In this document: positions 53,735 to 64,000 of the stretch, in pieces | How positions within the stretch are numbered: the stretch's first letter is position 1 | Layout: the number at the start of each line of letters is the position of its first letter | NCBI GenBank assembly: GCA_947652605.1 | Contig: OX393577.1 | Location: 6,634,868-6,698,867, forward strand | DNA from: Elmis aenea | Lineage: Eukaryota > Arthropoda > Insecta > Coleoptera > Elmidae | Length of the DNA: 64,000 nt | Direction of reading: 5' to 3' | Translations under genes and position numbers: made by a program | Notes under the pieces: model-generated | The model's input: only the letters and a program-made list of their open reading frames with translations | Databases searched by the model: none | What the model was told of the DNA's origin: nothing

Positions 53735-54965
53735 GTTATCTTCATCACCATCATCATTGTCCTCTTTTACCCGTAGGCAGGTGTCGAGGATTGTTCCTTC
53801 ATATTACTTTCCCCAAACCCCTTTCGGTCCCTGGCCAGCAACCTTGCTTCCTCCATGATTTTCCTCTGCGTTTTGGCATCTCCACTACGCTGTTGTTCCA
53901 GGTTCTAGTTTGTATCCTTCTGTTTATGCCTATTTTTCTGGCTTCCCATATTTTCTTAACCTGTTTTGTGTTGTCCGTTCATATTAAATGGCCTGTTCAC
54001 TTTAATTTCTTTTCCTCTATTTTACTTTTCAGTGGCTTCATTTTAAGTTTTTCTCTTGTGCGTTCGTTTCTTATTTTATCTGCTCTTCTTGCCCCTACCA
54101 CCTTTCTTAAGTACCGCATTTCTGCAGCCTGTAATCTTTCTCTCGTCCTTTATTTATAACCCAATTCTCAGCCCTATATTCTTATGTACATTGTATCGTA
54201 ATCTGTTATTTAAGTTTCTCTTGATATCTCTTTTTTTATTAAGAAAATTTTTGTATATCGCGTTGTATGTCCTTGTTGCTGTGTTTAACCCATTTCTTTT
54301 TTCCTTTTCTTGTGTACATTTACTATTTAGGTATAATTATTCCACGATACTTAAATTGATCTACCTGCTCTAACATTTCTTCTCCAAGTCTAATGTTGAT
54401 TTTCTTTTCTTTATTGGAGATAGCCATTACCTTAGTTTTCTCCTTATTGACTATTTTGTTGTAATCCTTCATCATATCAACCCACACATTAATAATCATT
54501 TTAAGTTCTTTTTCGTTTTTACCTACCAGCACCGCATCATCCGCGAATACACAAACTTGTACTTTGACTTGTTGTAGATCGTGAAATCCTATTGTATACT
54601 TTGTCGTTTGATTCCAGCTTTGTTTTATCACTTCATCAATGAGACTTATAAACAGTAGCGGGCTTAATATTCCTCCTTGTCGTACTCCATGTTTATTTAC
54701 GATATGTCCTGACTCCTGAGGTTTGGTAGACTTTTGACTGTCTCCAATGTAGCATTTGCTTATTTATTCTTCAAGGCGTTTCATATTTTCTCTCTGTTTA
54801 CCGCATCGAATGCCTTCTCCAATCTCCATGTCTATAAATCCTAAATACACATTTTCTTTCTTCCTTAAGAGTTTTTACTGTAATTACCTGTATCGTGAAT
54901 ATATGGTAATGTAGACCATGAGCTGGTCTAAAGCCGCTTTGTTCATCAGCTAATTGTGTCTCTAC
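53735..54965 (-). mobile_element. 5'-truncated non-LTR retrotransposon with reverse transcriptase remnant
   Basis: On the minus strand: ADEQSGFRPAHGLHYHIFTI near 54950, an RT block with VRQGGILSPLLFISLIDEVI near 54690-54630, the catalytic FADDAVLVG motif, then the C-terminal region (EMRYLRKVVGARRADKIRNE, SKIEEKKLKWTGHL, near 54130-54000) and a 3' end of ATGATG-type triplets (53745-53765). Several frameshifts and stops break it. It looks like the same family as the remnants at 50645 and 56710. Confidence 0.82.
54323..54631 (-). pseudogene. Reverse transcriptase fragment (FADD box)
   Basis: An open stretch of about 100 codons contains FADDAVLVGKNEKELKMIIN, where F-A-D-D is the RT catalytic motif, then KTKVMAISN and EMLEQVDQFKYRGIII (thumb-side motif, usually EYLG). 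It is the longest intact piece of the dead element at 53735-54965. Confidence 0.85.
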
Positions 54966-55019
54966 TATATTTCTTACTTTATTTTCAATAATGCTTTCAT
55001 AAACTTTAAGTGCAGTACG

Positions 55020-56700
55020 TAATAGTGATATATATTATGTCAACAATAATAACAACAAATATAACTTCAAAATAAACATAAAAATGTTTCCCCTTATTTT
55101 TTGCTTTAGATTTTAGAACATTATAAGTTTTTAAGACAAAATTAGAAAATCACTAAAACAATATTGTACTCCTATTAAATAATCTCTACAGTAAAACAAT
55201 CGTATATAAGAAATTATTGACAAATAGGAGGCAATTTATAAAATTAGGTGCATTAAACAAAACAAAATACAGTAATGAAACAAATAATTAAATAAAATAG
55301 ATAATATAGTATTTCTAGAACACTTTTTTAATACAAGAAAATTAATTAACAAAATTCCTCATTAACTAAGTCATGCACCTAACAGTAGAATGGCTTAGGA
55401 CTAAATCAAAAAAATAAAATATTAAATAAATGGACAAACACGTGATTCAAGAACTACTCTTGAGAATATTAAAATATTGCTTGGACAGAGACGACAGCAG
55501 CGCTTAGAAACAAATTGGAAATTTTTTAAATAAATATTCAATTAGATTTTCATTAAATCAATATCGTAGATAACGAACAAGTTTTAGGTGAACGTCGTAG
55601 TAAAAGCATTCAGAATAATGTATAATGGAAAACTTTTGCTACTAATGAAATAATTAAAAGTCGGGACACTGCTATCGTACAAAATTTGAAAAAAAGTATA
55701 AAAGTAGAAACAACAAAAAGTAAGTTAGTGTGATTTGATCATCGTAATCATCTGTAAATTTTGAAATAAATCGTTTACCGGTTTACAAATAAAACCACCG
55801 ATTGAAAATCAAATTAATTACGGCATAATTTTGGGTTATAATAAAAAAAAACATTTACTGAAATTCTCGTGGGGAAAATTTCACTTAACTTCCAACTGGG
55901 AATTATCTCATATTCTGTTTTTCAATAGTGCTGTGCCTCTACTTTCGCATATTCGAACATTTCGTTAAAAACTTGGTACAATAATAAATTACTAGAATGT
56001 ATTTGTTTAAAAAAATTGCTTTGTAATTTAAAAAAAATGGTTTAGCTAAGTTGGCTTCTCCAATTTTGTTACATTGTTGAGTTTTTAAGCAATTCATTTA
56101 TTATTAGGTATAGTTTATAAAAGTCACTCATCGTTTTTATAAAATTCTCCTGTCGAAAGACTTTTTAAGACTCTCTCCTCTTAGTTTTACTTATTATCTG
56201 CCTAAAAAGGATCAATGATTTTCAATTTAGTGTACTTGTATGCTCCAGTTTTGTGTTTCCAAATAATTCAACTAGAAGGATATGTTAATTCAATTGTTAT
56301 TGTACCAACTCAATAAAGGTTTTACTTGTGCAGTTTATGAAACATAATGTATTATTCGTTTTATTTTAATTATTGAATTTTACCTAGTTTTTTAAAATAG
56401 AAACTCTAATTTTTAATGAACTCTAGCAAGGCCTAGGACATCAAGATATTATTTTATGTACGACACTCACATGTTTAGGAGCTCTAGTACTTTGAAATTA
56501 CTTGATTTCCGGCAACTTACATTTTCCAATTTTTCGAAAACATATTGCCATTTTAAAAAAATCTGCTCATTGTTAATTATCCTAAGGAGAGAGAATTTGA
56601 TGTAGAATTCGAATATACAAGTACCTTTTCAAAATGATAAGTTGAAAACTTAATCGATAATACTTATTCTTTATGATGTGATAACTGAGCCTGACGCATG
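55020..56700. other. No gene recognised
   Basis: Very AT-rich. No exon, inverted-repeat element or RNA gene was identified. Confidence 0.45.
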
Positions 56701-56970
56701 TTACATTATTATTATTTATTATTTAGTCATGAGTCCTTCTACTGCAAGGTGTAGGACTGTTGAGTTGTGTTGTGCTGACTTTTTTTCATGTTTTTCTGTC
56801 TTGTGCTAGCCTTTTATGCCTTTCCATTTGATGTTTATATCCGTTGCTGCTTTTTTAACTTCGTCTTGACTAGTTTTTCTCGGTCAACCTCTTTTGTTTT
56901 TTCCTGTGGTCTTGCTTCGTAAGCTTTTCTGGTTAACCTTCCTTCTTTCTTCCTATAAATGTGTCCCAAC

Positions 56971-57827
56971 TAGGGTTTCTTTCCCGGGATCCCGGGATCC
57001 CGGGTTCCCGGGATTCCGGTCCATTTTAAGCTATTTTATATTTCCCGGGAAATGCTTTTTGTCCCGGGAATTCCCGGGATTTTAAAAAAGTGTTATTTTC
57101 GTTTATTTTGTGCTAAGATCTTTGTAATACTATCATAACTTATCAGAATTTTATACTTAAAATATCTTTACTAACAGTAAATTATGGAAAAAATTTATTT
57201 TTATTTCAAAATAATTTTTCTCTTTCAGTATGGCGCAAAGAAGCCCGGTCTACATGACAAAGTTAATATCTTCAAAATACTTTTACAGTTTTATTTTTGT
57301 GTACTCTGATAATTCAAAGCAAAATAGCTTATAAATGAAATTTTATTGATGAGAACGATGTTTCTTTGGTGCTAGATGCTCTTAAGACAATTTCACCTAC
57401 GTCAATAGAGACTGAGAGAGCATTTTATGCAGCAGGACTTTTTCTTATAAATTAAGAAAAATACTAATTGACTGAAGCACAGATCACCTTTGTTTTCTTA
57501 AATCACATTACAAATATTCATTGTAAAAATTATATTATTGTATTCATAAATATGAAATTGCAATATAAAGGGTATAATTCCCAAATGTATGATTCTCTCA
57601 CCAATATTATTGAATTATTTATAATAATCATGGAGCAAAATGTATTACATATATGACTTGGAGTTGTTTTTAAGTAATAAACCGTTCCCTTAATTTTTTG
57701 GGTTATTTATTTAAAAATATATTGACATAATTTATTACATCCCGGGATCCCGGGAAATCCCGGGACAAAGGCCGATTTCTTCCCGGAATCCCGGGACAAG
57801 CAAAATGGTCAAATATGAGAAACCCTA
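56971..57827. mobile_element. hAT element with CCCGGGATCCCGGG subterminal repeats
   Basis: Starts TAGGGTTTCTTTCCCGGG and ends AATATGAGAAACCCTA. The exact 8-bp duplication GTCCCAAC flanks it (56963-56970, 57828-57835). Clusters of CCCGGGA/TCCCGGG motifs lie inside both ends, a layout typical of transposase-binding subterminal repeats. The interior keeps a short C-terminal transposase piece. It is inserted in a non-LTR remnant, so it is the younger of the two. Confidence 0.92.
57348..57455 (+). pseudogene. hAT transposase C-terminal (dimerisation) remnant
   Basis: 35 codons read DENDVSLVLDALKTISPTSI then ETERAFYAAGLFLIN and stop. This matches the hAT C-terminal dimerisation motif (L..IP.TS..SER.FS.AG). 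The rest of the transposase has been deleted or has decayed. Confidence 0.8.
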
Positions 57828-57870
57828 GTCCCAACCATCCCAGCTGTCTTTCTTGTCGGTCCCATTTTTT

Positions 57871-59515
57871 GTTTTACATTTTTTTTTTTACATAAAGACC
57901 GAAATTTTCGTATTAAAAGAAATTATATTTTTTTCAGTGTATGTATCGTGTTTTAAACTAAAATTAAAATATAACCCTTTTAAACAAAATTGTTAATTAT
58001 TTAAGCAATAATAACAATGATGCATTAATGTTTATGAATAATTTTTGTAAAATTGTATGAAATATAGTGGCTGTAGACCAAAATTGCAGTTAATAATTTG
58101 AAGAGTTTTCGTGGCTCTTTCAACACTCTGCATGTTGCGTGACTGCTCGACTTCGTTTAGGGTTCTATGTAATCTTCATAAGTGCGTGTTTTCAATAAAG
58201 TTAGAACATTTATTGTGTCACTGTAAACGAATAAGCATTTCCCCAATCCATTATATAACCTCGATACTCAATACCTTTTGAATTTTCAAAGTCGTTCGGT
58301 TTCGTATAGAATGTTTGCTTTGTTTAATTTAATTTACACCTACCATTATTGTTTAATGCATTAAAACGACAAAAAATTAAATTTATACAGGGTGTACCGC
58401 AAAAAGATTAATATAGCTTTACAATTTGTTCTTGGGATCATTTTGTCGAAAGGTTCTTAAAACTAGACTATAGTTTGCCAAGAAAATAAATTAGTAACCG
58501 ATTATATGTGTAATTTGTGCCTTATTTCCATTTAATTTAAAGTTGTATTAATGGAGATGGCATTAGTAAAGTATTCAGGCGAAACGGAAAGAAAAAAGGG
58601 GTGTTTGATTTCGTTTACACTTTGTATAATTTTTAAAGTTTTTTGAAGCTGATGAAAAATTTGCACATAAATCATCCATAAACAATTATTTGCATCCATA
58701 GACAATGTTCGCTAGAAATAAAACTGCCTGTTACCTGTCTTTTGAAAATTAATAGCTAAGTTTGTATGAAGCATATGGTGTAACCGTTTACATTTTTTGA
58801 CACACATAAAATAAACTCATGATTTATTCATTTTTCTTACGGAGTTTGGCAATACTAGAATAAAACGTATGAATTTGCCTCAGATTTTTTTCCAATGATT
58901 CGCGATGTGACTTTTTTTTTTGTTGGATACCGTAGAATTCTATTATACGCTAAGAAACTCTAAATATCTTGCACCAAAACCAAAATGTAAACTGTCAGGT
59001 CTTTATTATGATAGAAACAAAACTACTCGAAATAGACATCAAGCGAACGTAGTTAACATTCTTGTTTATGTGGAGACCTTCCTTGGAAAAACAAATAAGT
59101 TGCGTAATAACATTAACAGCTTCGATTTTGTTTTCAAATCTTTGCTATAAATACAAACATGTTATTTTTGTCTGCATGTTTTCTATTATTGTGCACGTGA
59201 TTGTTGCAGTTATTAAATGTTTTGCTATTTTTGTTGTTGTACGAACTTTGTTGTCATTTTAAATGAAAATCTATCTGCTATGATATATATTAATTAATAC
59301 ACGTGGAAAATTAAATACATATCTTTTACTACCTTAAAAAGGAATAACACTATTCAATTGGCAGTAATATAACTTAAAATACAAGTACAATTCTTCGATA
59401 AAAACTTTCTTTTACCGTTTAGTTAATACATACATTGTATTCAACTTTTATGGATATGTATTTAGCTGTACCACTTGCATTTTCCTATTCGTACATTCAT
59501 TGGATTCCCTTAAGG
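57871..59515. other. No gene recognised
   Basis: AT-rich. One unpaired MITE end, CAGGGTGTACCGC, lies at 58388 with no partner found. The open frame at 58920-59150 shows no recognisable domain. Confidence 0.4.
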
Positions 59516-59773
59516 CAGTGGTTTCCAATATTTTTGTGCCACCGCCCCTTTTTCATAAAAAAAAAAATGCGCCCCCCTCACTGATTTCATATTTACTGTT
59601 AGATATAATAATTATTTATTGGGCTACAAAACAATATTTCAGGTTTTGTATAAATAGAGTTCTTTTTGTTTGTCTGTATTCAAAAATGATATTTTGGTAA
59701 CAGCTGCGCCCCCCCCCCAATAGTCTCGTGCCCCCTAGGGGTACCTACGCGCCCCACAGGTTGGAAACCACTG
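59516..59773. mobile_element. hAT-type MITE with CCTTAAGG duplication
   Basis: Starts CAGTGGTTTCCAA and ends TTGGAAACCACTG. The exact 8-bp direct repeat CCTTAAGG flanks it (59508-59515, 59774-59781). Internal CGCCCC-rich segments. 258 bp, non-coding. Confidence 0.93.
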
Positions 59774-59781
59774 CCTTAAGG

Positions 59782-60950
59782 TATACAGTGGCTATAATCG
59801 GGGGTGCAGCGGATGCGCTTGACACGAGCTAAGGGGGCCCATAGGATGCAAACAACTTATTTTTTAATTATTTTTCCTCTGAACCACCTAGTGGTCAATT
59901 ACACTTCGCATTCACCATAAGGCGAAAACTTTATGCTTCTTTTTCTTCTCCTCAAACTCTTTTTGCTTTTCCAAGCGTCGGAGAGGGGTTTCGTTTTACA
60001 AGCATGCGCTGTTCATAACTAACGTGAGCTCTGGTAGCTATGCATCGCCCTCCCAATCCCATTTAGTACTGGATTCTTAAGGTTTTTACCCTTGCGATGC
60101 GCACATTTCTATGAACCCAATAGACGCAAATGTCATTTACACTTAGGCCAGTAGTGAAAACGTACCAACAACGGCTAATACTGGCCAATACATTTATTAG
60201 TACATAATTCACGCATGCGAATAAACCAGTTCATGTACTTATTGGTTTTAAATCGCTTGTTAGAACAAACCTATAATGAATCATTTCAAAGTATTGGTTT
60301 ATTTTAGTTTTTATAACTTCTTGCATTTTATAACTGAAACAGTTTGTCGATTTATTTGCTGTCAAATTTTGCCGAAACCAATCTTGTAATTTATTCAAAA
60401 AGAGTTGCAGCTAAAAATATTTGTGTTATTTTTGAAATCAGTGTATCGATTAATACACCTCCATAATTATAAACAAACACGTAAAGCTATGGAATTTATT
60501 GCAGCACTTTGCTGTATTTTTAGCGCCTATAGGTCGGACCTTAACGTAAAAATTCTCAAGCGAAATTCATACAGTCACTTAAATGTTGTTCATTTATATT
60601 TATAAATTCGCAATAATTCGAGAGTCCATATTCTTAATTGCTTTTAGCGTTCCACCTAAAATTAATAGACGAAGTTGGCCGTTAGACTCCCAACTCAGCT
60701 GTAAAAGCTTTGACCCAGAAACCCTTTAAGAGAAGTATCTAAGTCAACATGACCCAAAACATTGACGGCTTCAAAATTCTCAAAGAGAACCATCCATGAG
60801 TTGCTATCTATAAGTTAATTAGTACTTGTTTACTTCATGTATGTGGATGTCATTAATGTAATGCTTCAATGATAGGGGAAATTTAATAAGCAAAGCGTGG
60901 TAAGCTAACAAATTAATAGCGCAGGTAGCGTGTTAAGCTTTGGAGGTCAC
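59782..60950. other. No gene recognised
   Basis: Mixed-composition sequence without exon or repeat ends that I can support. Confidence 0.4.
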
Positions 60951-60954
60951 AGCT

Positions 60955-61103
60955 TTTGCAAAGCTCTCAGTTCGCAAGTTACTGGTGGGTCGTTCAGCAC
61001 TAGACACTGTTAAGTGACGCGGGTTGCGGTATAATCACGTTAATTTATTGTAACAATCGTCATCGAAAGTTTTACATTTTATTAACTTTTAGCAGGTTAA
61101 AGG
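60955..61103 (+). other. Possible untranslated first exon
   Basis: A higher-GC stretch with TCAGTT (60967) and TTCAGCA (60993) initiator-like sequences, ending at a possible donor TTAGCAG|GTTAAAG (about 61096). It lies 300 bp before a strong acceptor and start codon. Proposed only from position and composition. Confidence 0.3.
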
Positions 61104-61404
61104 TTCGTTATTTTCTTGTTTTAAAGTATATAATTCGTATTTTCACTTGGTTTTATTAAAGTGACCAAGTAATCATTTGTTTATTAAAAAAAAGTTTGCC
61201 TAAGTTATGTTTTTTCCCTCATTTTTATTCGTAAGCATGTGATTTTTTACCAATCACGAAGCAGCGCGAAGCTATGAAACTGTTTAGGATTAAAATAGAT
61301 AAAAAACACAACTAAACAGATTTAATTTAAGTAATTAAATTGTTTTTTATTTGTTTTTATTACTCTAAACTTCGTGTTAACATTAGTATATTTTTTGTTT
61401 GCAG

Positions 61405-61482
61405 AAATTAAAAAGAAAATCAAATTATATGGCGATGGTGATTACTAGAAATGGATTCGTGGTTCATCCCACCATAAAAGAG
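61405..61482 (+). CDS. Probable first coding exon of an unidentified gene
   Basis: Acceptor TTTTTTGTTTGCAG at 61404 and donor AAAGAG|GTAAAT at 61482/61483 bracket 78 bp. ATG at 61429 opens 18 codons, MAMVITRNGFVVHPTIKE, ending in phase 0. The peptide has no stop, is bounded by good splice signals and has balanced codons, unlike the surrounding AT-rich DNA. The rest of the gene must lie right of the window. I do not recognise the protein; it could also be a chance exon. Confidence 0.5.
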
Positions 61483-61544
61483 GTAAATCTTTTTTTTTTT
61501 AATTAACATATTATAGGAATTAGTTATAATTAAGTACAGAATGG

Positions 61545-61799
61545 CAGTGACGTAGACAGGGGGTATTAGGAGGGGCCAGAACCCCCCCATAGGTCCGCAA
61601 GAAGTCGTTATAGAGCTGAAAAACTGTAAATTTTGTGGTAAAAAAAAGGTCTTCGGCTATTTTTACCGTTTATTAAACCCCCCATGATGAAACCACCAAA
61701 CATCTTGCTGCTAAAAAACTTAAAAAGAAAGTGGTGACCTAAAAAAATAGGCCCTCGGCTCTTTTTGAGTTTATTAACCCCCCCTATGGAAGCATCCGG
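61545..61799. mobile_element. Truncated hAT-type element, inverted relative of 25045-25339
   Basis: Starts CAGTGACGTAGACAGG and runs through GGTTTCATCATGG and CCATAGGTCCGC blocks that match the 25045 element in reverse complement. The far end is missing where the next MITE begins (about 61800). Confidence 0.75.
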
Positions 61800-61804
61800 C
61801 AGAG

Positions 61805-62985
61805 TAATCCAAATTCGATGGGATTGCATGGGTATCTCGGTTAATAATTAAGATAGAAAAAACGGTTAAATTACCAAAAATGTGCAGTTTTTTGAGACAA
61901 ACTCAGAACAGTTCTCAATAATATTTTATCATTTTCGGTCTTTGAGTTATTAGAAAAAAAGTGTTTTTTTGATCAAATTAATAATGTGTCATATCTCCGT
62001 TATTGTTGTTAATGTCGAAAAAATTTATGAGGATTAATTTTAGATAGTATTATGTTAAATTTGAATATACTAAAAAAAAGAAGTTTTTACGCTCGCCCTT
62101 AAAAAGTTATCACACACTTACCTTTTAATTGGAAGCTATAGTTGGCTATGGCCTGTTTAGATTCCTTATTTTTATCTCATTCCAAATATATAAAGGTTGA
62201 TGTAGTTATTTTTAATAATGCGCAAGTTACGAACGTTTTTTAGTTTTTTTTTTTTGTAAAGGAAAACATGGGCTGTGAAAATAAAAAAGTTACAAAAGTC
62301 TTTTAATTAGTTGTTGAGATAAACATGATAAATATTTGAACACAAGATAAACAACAATATAGTCAGAATCAGCAGTTATGTACTCCTAGTATAATTGTTG
62401 TTTATATAATGTTTAAATATTTATAATGTTTATCTCAACGACAAATTAAAAAAATCATTGTAACCTATACCACATGAAATTGAAAAGGTCTGACATCTTG
62501 TTTTGTTTTTGTTTTCACAGCTTCTGTTTTTTTTACAAAAAGAAAAACTAAAAAACCTTTGTAACTTGCGCAATATTGAAAATAACTGTATCAACTCTTA
62601 TATATTCGGAATAAGGGAAAAATAAAAAAGTTAAAAGGGTCATAGCCAACTATAGCTTCTATTTAAAAAAAGGTAATTGTGTATCATAACTTTTTAACGG
62701 CGAGCTTAATTTTTTTTTATTAATATAATTAAATTTACATAAAAATACCTAAAAATAATCCCTATAATTTTTTTCGATATTTACTACAATAACGGAGATA
62801 TGATACATTATTAATATGACAAAAATAACATTCTTCTAATAACTTAAAAAGCGGAATTGATAAAATATTTTTTAAACGGTTCTGTTTGTTTTAAAAAAAC
62901 TGCACATTTTTGGTAATTTAACCATTTCTCTATCTTGAATATTAAGCGAGATACCCATGTAATACCATCGAATTTGGACCACCCT
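61805..62985. mobile_element. CAGGGTG-type MITE, family A, long palindromic form
   Basis: The right end is intact (GGACCACCCTG at 62985); the left end has lost its first bases (AATCCAAATTCGATGGG). The arms match the 26649 element, but the centre (62190-62610) holds an extra inverted repeat (GCGCAAGTTACGAACG with GTAACTTGCGC; GTTGAGATAAACAT with ATGTTTATCTCAAC), so nearly the whole 1.18 kb folds on itself about 62375. Confidence 0.85.
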
Positions 62986-62989
62986 GTAC

Positions 62990-64000
62990 TTATTGTAAGA
63001 GCACTGATTATTTTCCCAATTTTCATCATTTTCTTGTTTTAACTATTTAAAATTAAAGAGACGTGTCCATGAAATAATATATTCTGGTCAGAAAATTATT
63101 TGAGGAAAAAGTTTGCGAAAAATGTAACTGTATAAAAATAGCTTCCTTTATCCAAAATGCAAAAATATGTTTCGGTGAAACCGGAGATGATGTAAAAGTT
63201 TGCGTATGTTCAGAACATCAGGTATTAATGCAAATATAACATGTTTAAAATTTGGTTAGTTTAAATAAAAAACTAAAGAAATAAATGGGGGTGAGTCTGA
63301 TTTAATTTACATGGGGTATATAAATTTTGAAAGTAAAAAAAACCATTTTAATACTTTGTTTGATGTATTGAGAAGTGAAGTATTTTCTGTAAAACAAACA
63401 AATGCTCTTGTATGTGGTAGTTCTTTTTGGTTTTATAATCTTATGGGTAAAAATGTCTTGTACATTTTTTCTTGTCTATAAATGACATATTTTAAATTTT
63501 TTTTCTGTAATTCAACTTAGTCATACACTGTTTTGGCTATTGTTTAGCTACTTAGTAAAAATAAAATAAATTAAATCAGCAATAGCATTTAAAGTTCTTT
63601 TAAATCTCCACCTGTACAATATTTTTTTTAAGTTTTGCAAATTTAAATTTAATATTTAATACGATTATTTATTTTATTAGAAGTTATATTTCTAAAATAA
63701 TAGCAACAGTCTAAAAATAATATTGAAATTGCAGCGACGAAATATCAAATGTGGCATAACTAATTAAAAATAAAAATTGTTCCGGTAATGACAAAATTTA
63801 AATTACTGTAGCGACGTTTTTCCAAGAAGGTGCATTAGTTTTTTTAAACATAAAATTTTAAATTAACATTCTCACAATTTTGATGCCGAACTGATAAACT
63901 CGTAGACGGATAAATATGTAAGTGTCACAACACAACCTGTTTAATGCATTAAAATGATTAATTAAAACCCCGGTTTGAAAACTTAGTACCTACAAATATA
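62990..64000. other. No gene recognised (likely intron)
   Basis: AT-rich. If the exon at 61405 is real, this is its downstream intron. No exon seen. Confidence 0.4.

Larger units (their letters stand above)
56715..57870 (-). mobile_element. 3' end of the same non-LTR family, split by a hAT insertion
   Basis: 56722-56962 matches the 50645-50880 segment closely (for example TTTAGTCATGAGTCCTTCTA and TTTTTTAACTTCGTCTTG), so it is a minus-strand 3' terminal fragment. The match is interrupted at 56970 by the hAT element and seems to resume for a few tens of bases after 57835 (CATCCCAGCTGTCTTTC). Confidence 0.7.

Noticed and set aside
53791..54373. Hydrophobic plus-strand frames
   Set aside because: Complement of the RT-bearing minus-strand remnant.
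58388..58420. CAGGGTGTACCGC as a MITE
   Set aside because: No partner end was found downstream in the window.
59782..59850. CAGTGGCTATAATCGGGGG as another hAT end
   Set aside because: No complementary right end or target duplication could be found.

Overview
The window looks like a gene-poor, AT-rich, transposon-rich insect chromosome. Evidence for an arthropod: spliced genes with short consensus introns, a bric-a-brac-type BTB/pipsqueak factor, an MPP7/menage-a-trois MAGUK, many TA- and hAT-type MITEs, a gypsy-like element, degraded non-LTR elements, and three units of the insect telomere motif (CCTAA). A beetle or other holometabolous insect is a guess; no order is proven.

Layout. 1-2312: two inverted-repeat elements. 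2381-11638 (+): the 3' half of a bric-a-brac-like gene. It has two alternative endings, each with its own pipsqueak-type DNA-binding module: a one-exon terminal form (2381-2805) and a three-exon form (6021-6287, 9188-9336, 11024-11638). Its BTB exons lie left of the window. 15434-26140 (+): a complete nine-exon MAGUK (L27-PDZ-SH3-GUK, 577 aa), the MPP7/metro orthologue. A 30-nt in-frame candidate microexon (18631-18660) would alter its PDZ ligand-binding loop. All the large metro introns but the first carry MITEs or a mariner-type remnant.

30970-31465: a small three-copy tandem repeat. 31835-46264: a 14.4-kb array of about 87 copies of a 165-bp satellite. Every normal unit contains a 21-bp perfect hairpin (about 29 bp with two mismatches). 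In about ten units the hairpin centre is inverted, and indels pile up in the loop. The long open frame across the array is a by-product of 165 being 55x3. 46407-48735: a young non-autonomous gypsy-type LTR element with two near-identical LTRs and one Gag frame, fused in frame across a pol deletion to an integrase tail.

48740-64000: mostly non-coding. It holds three minus-strand non-LTR retrotransposon remnants (one interrupted by a hAT element with an exact 8-bp duplication), further hAT and TA MITEs, and a probable first coding exon (61405-61482, +) of a gene that runs off the right edge.

The two recognised genes are functionally separate: a nuclear transcription factor and a membrane-associated polarity/synapse scaffold. 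The most unusual items are the hairpin satellite with flipped centres, the PDZ microexon, the alternative DNA-binding ends of the bab-like gene, and the Gag-only retroelement. All coordinates come from reading the sequence; no homology search was run.
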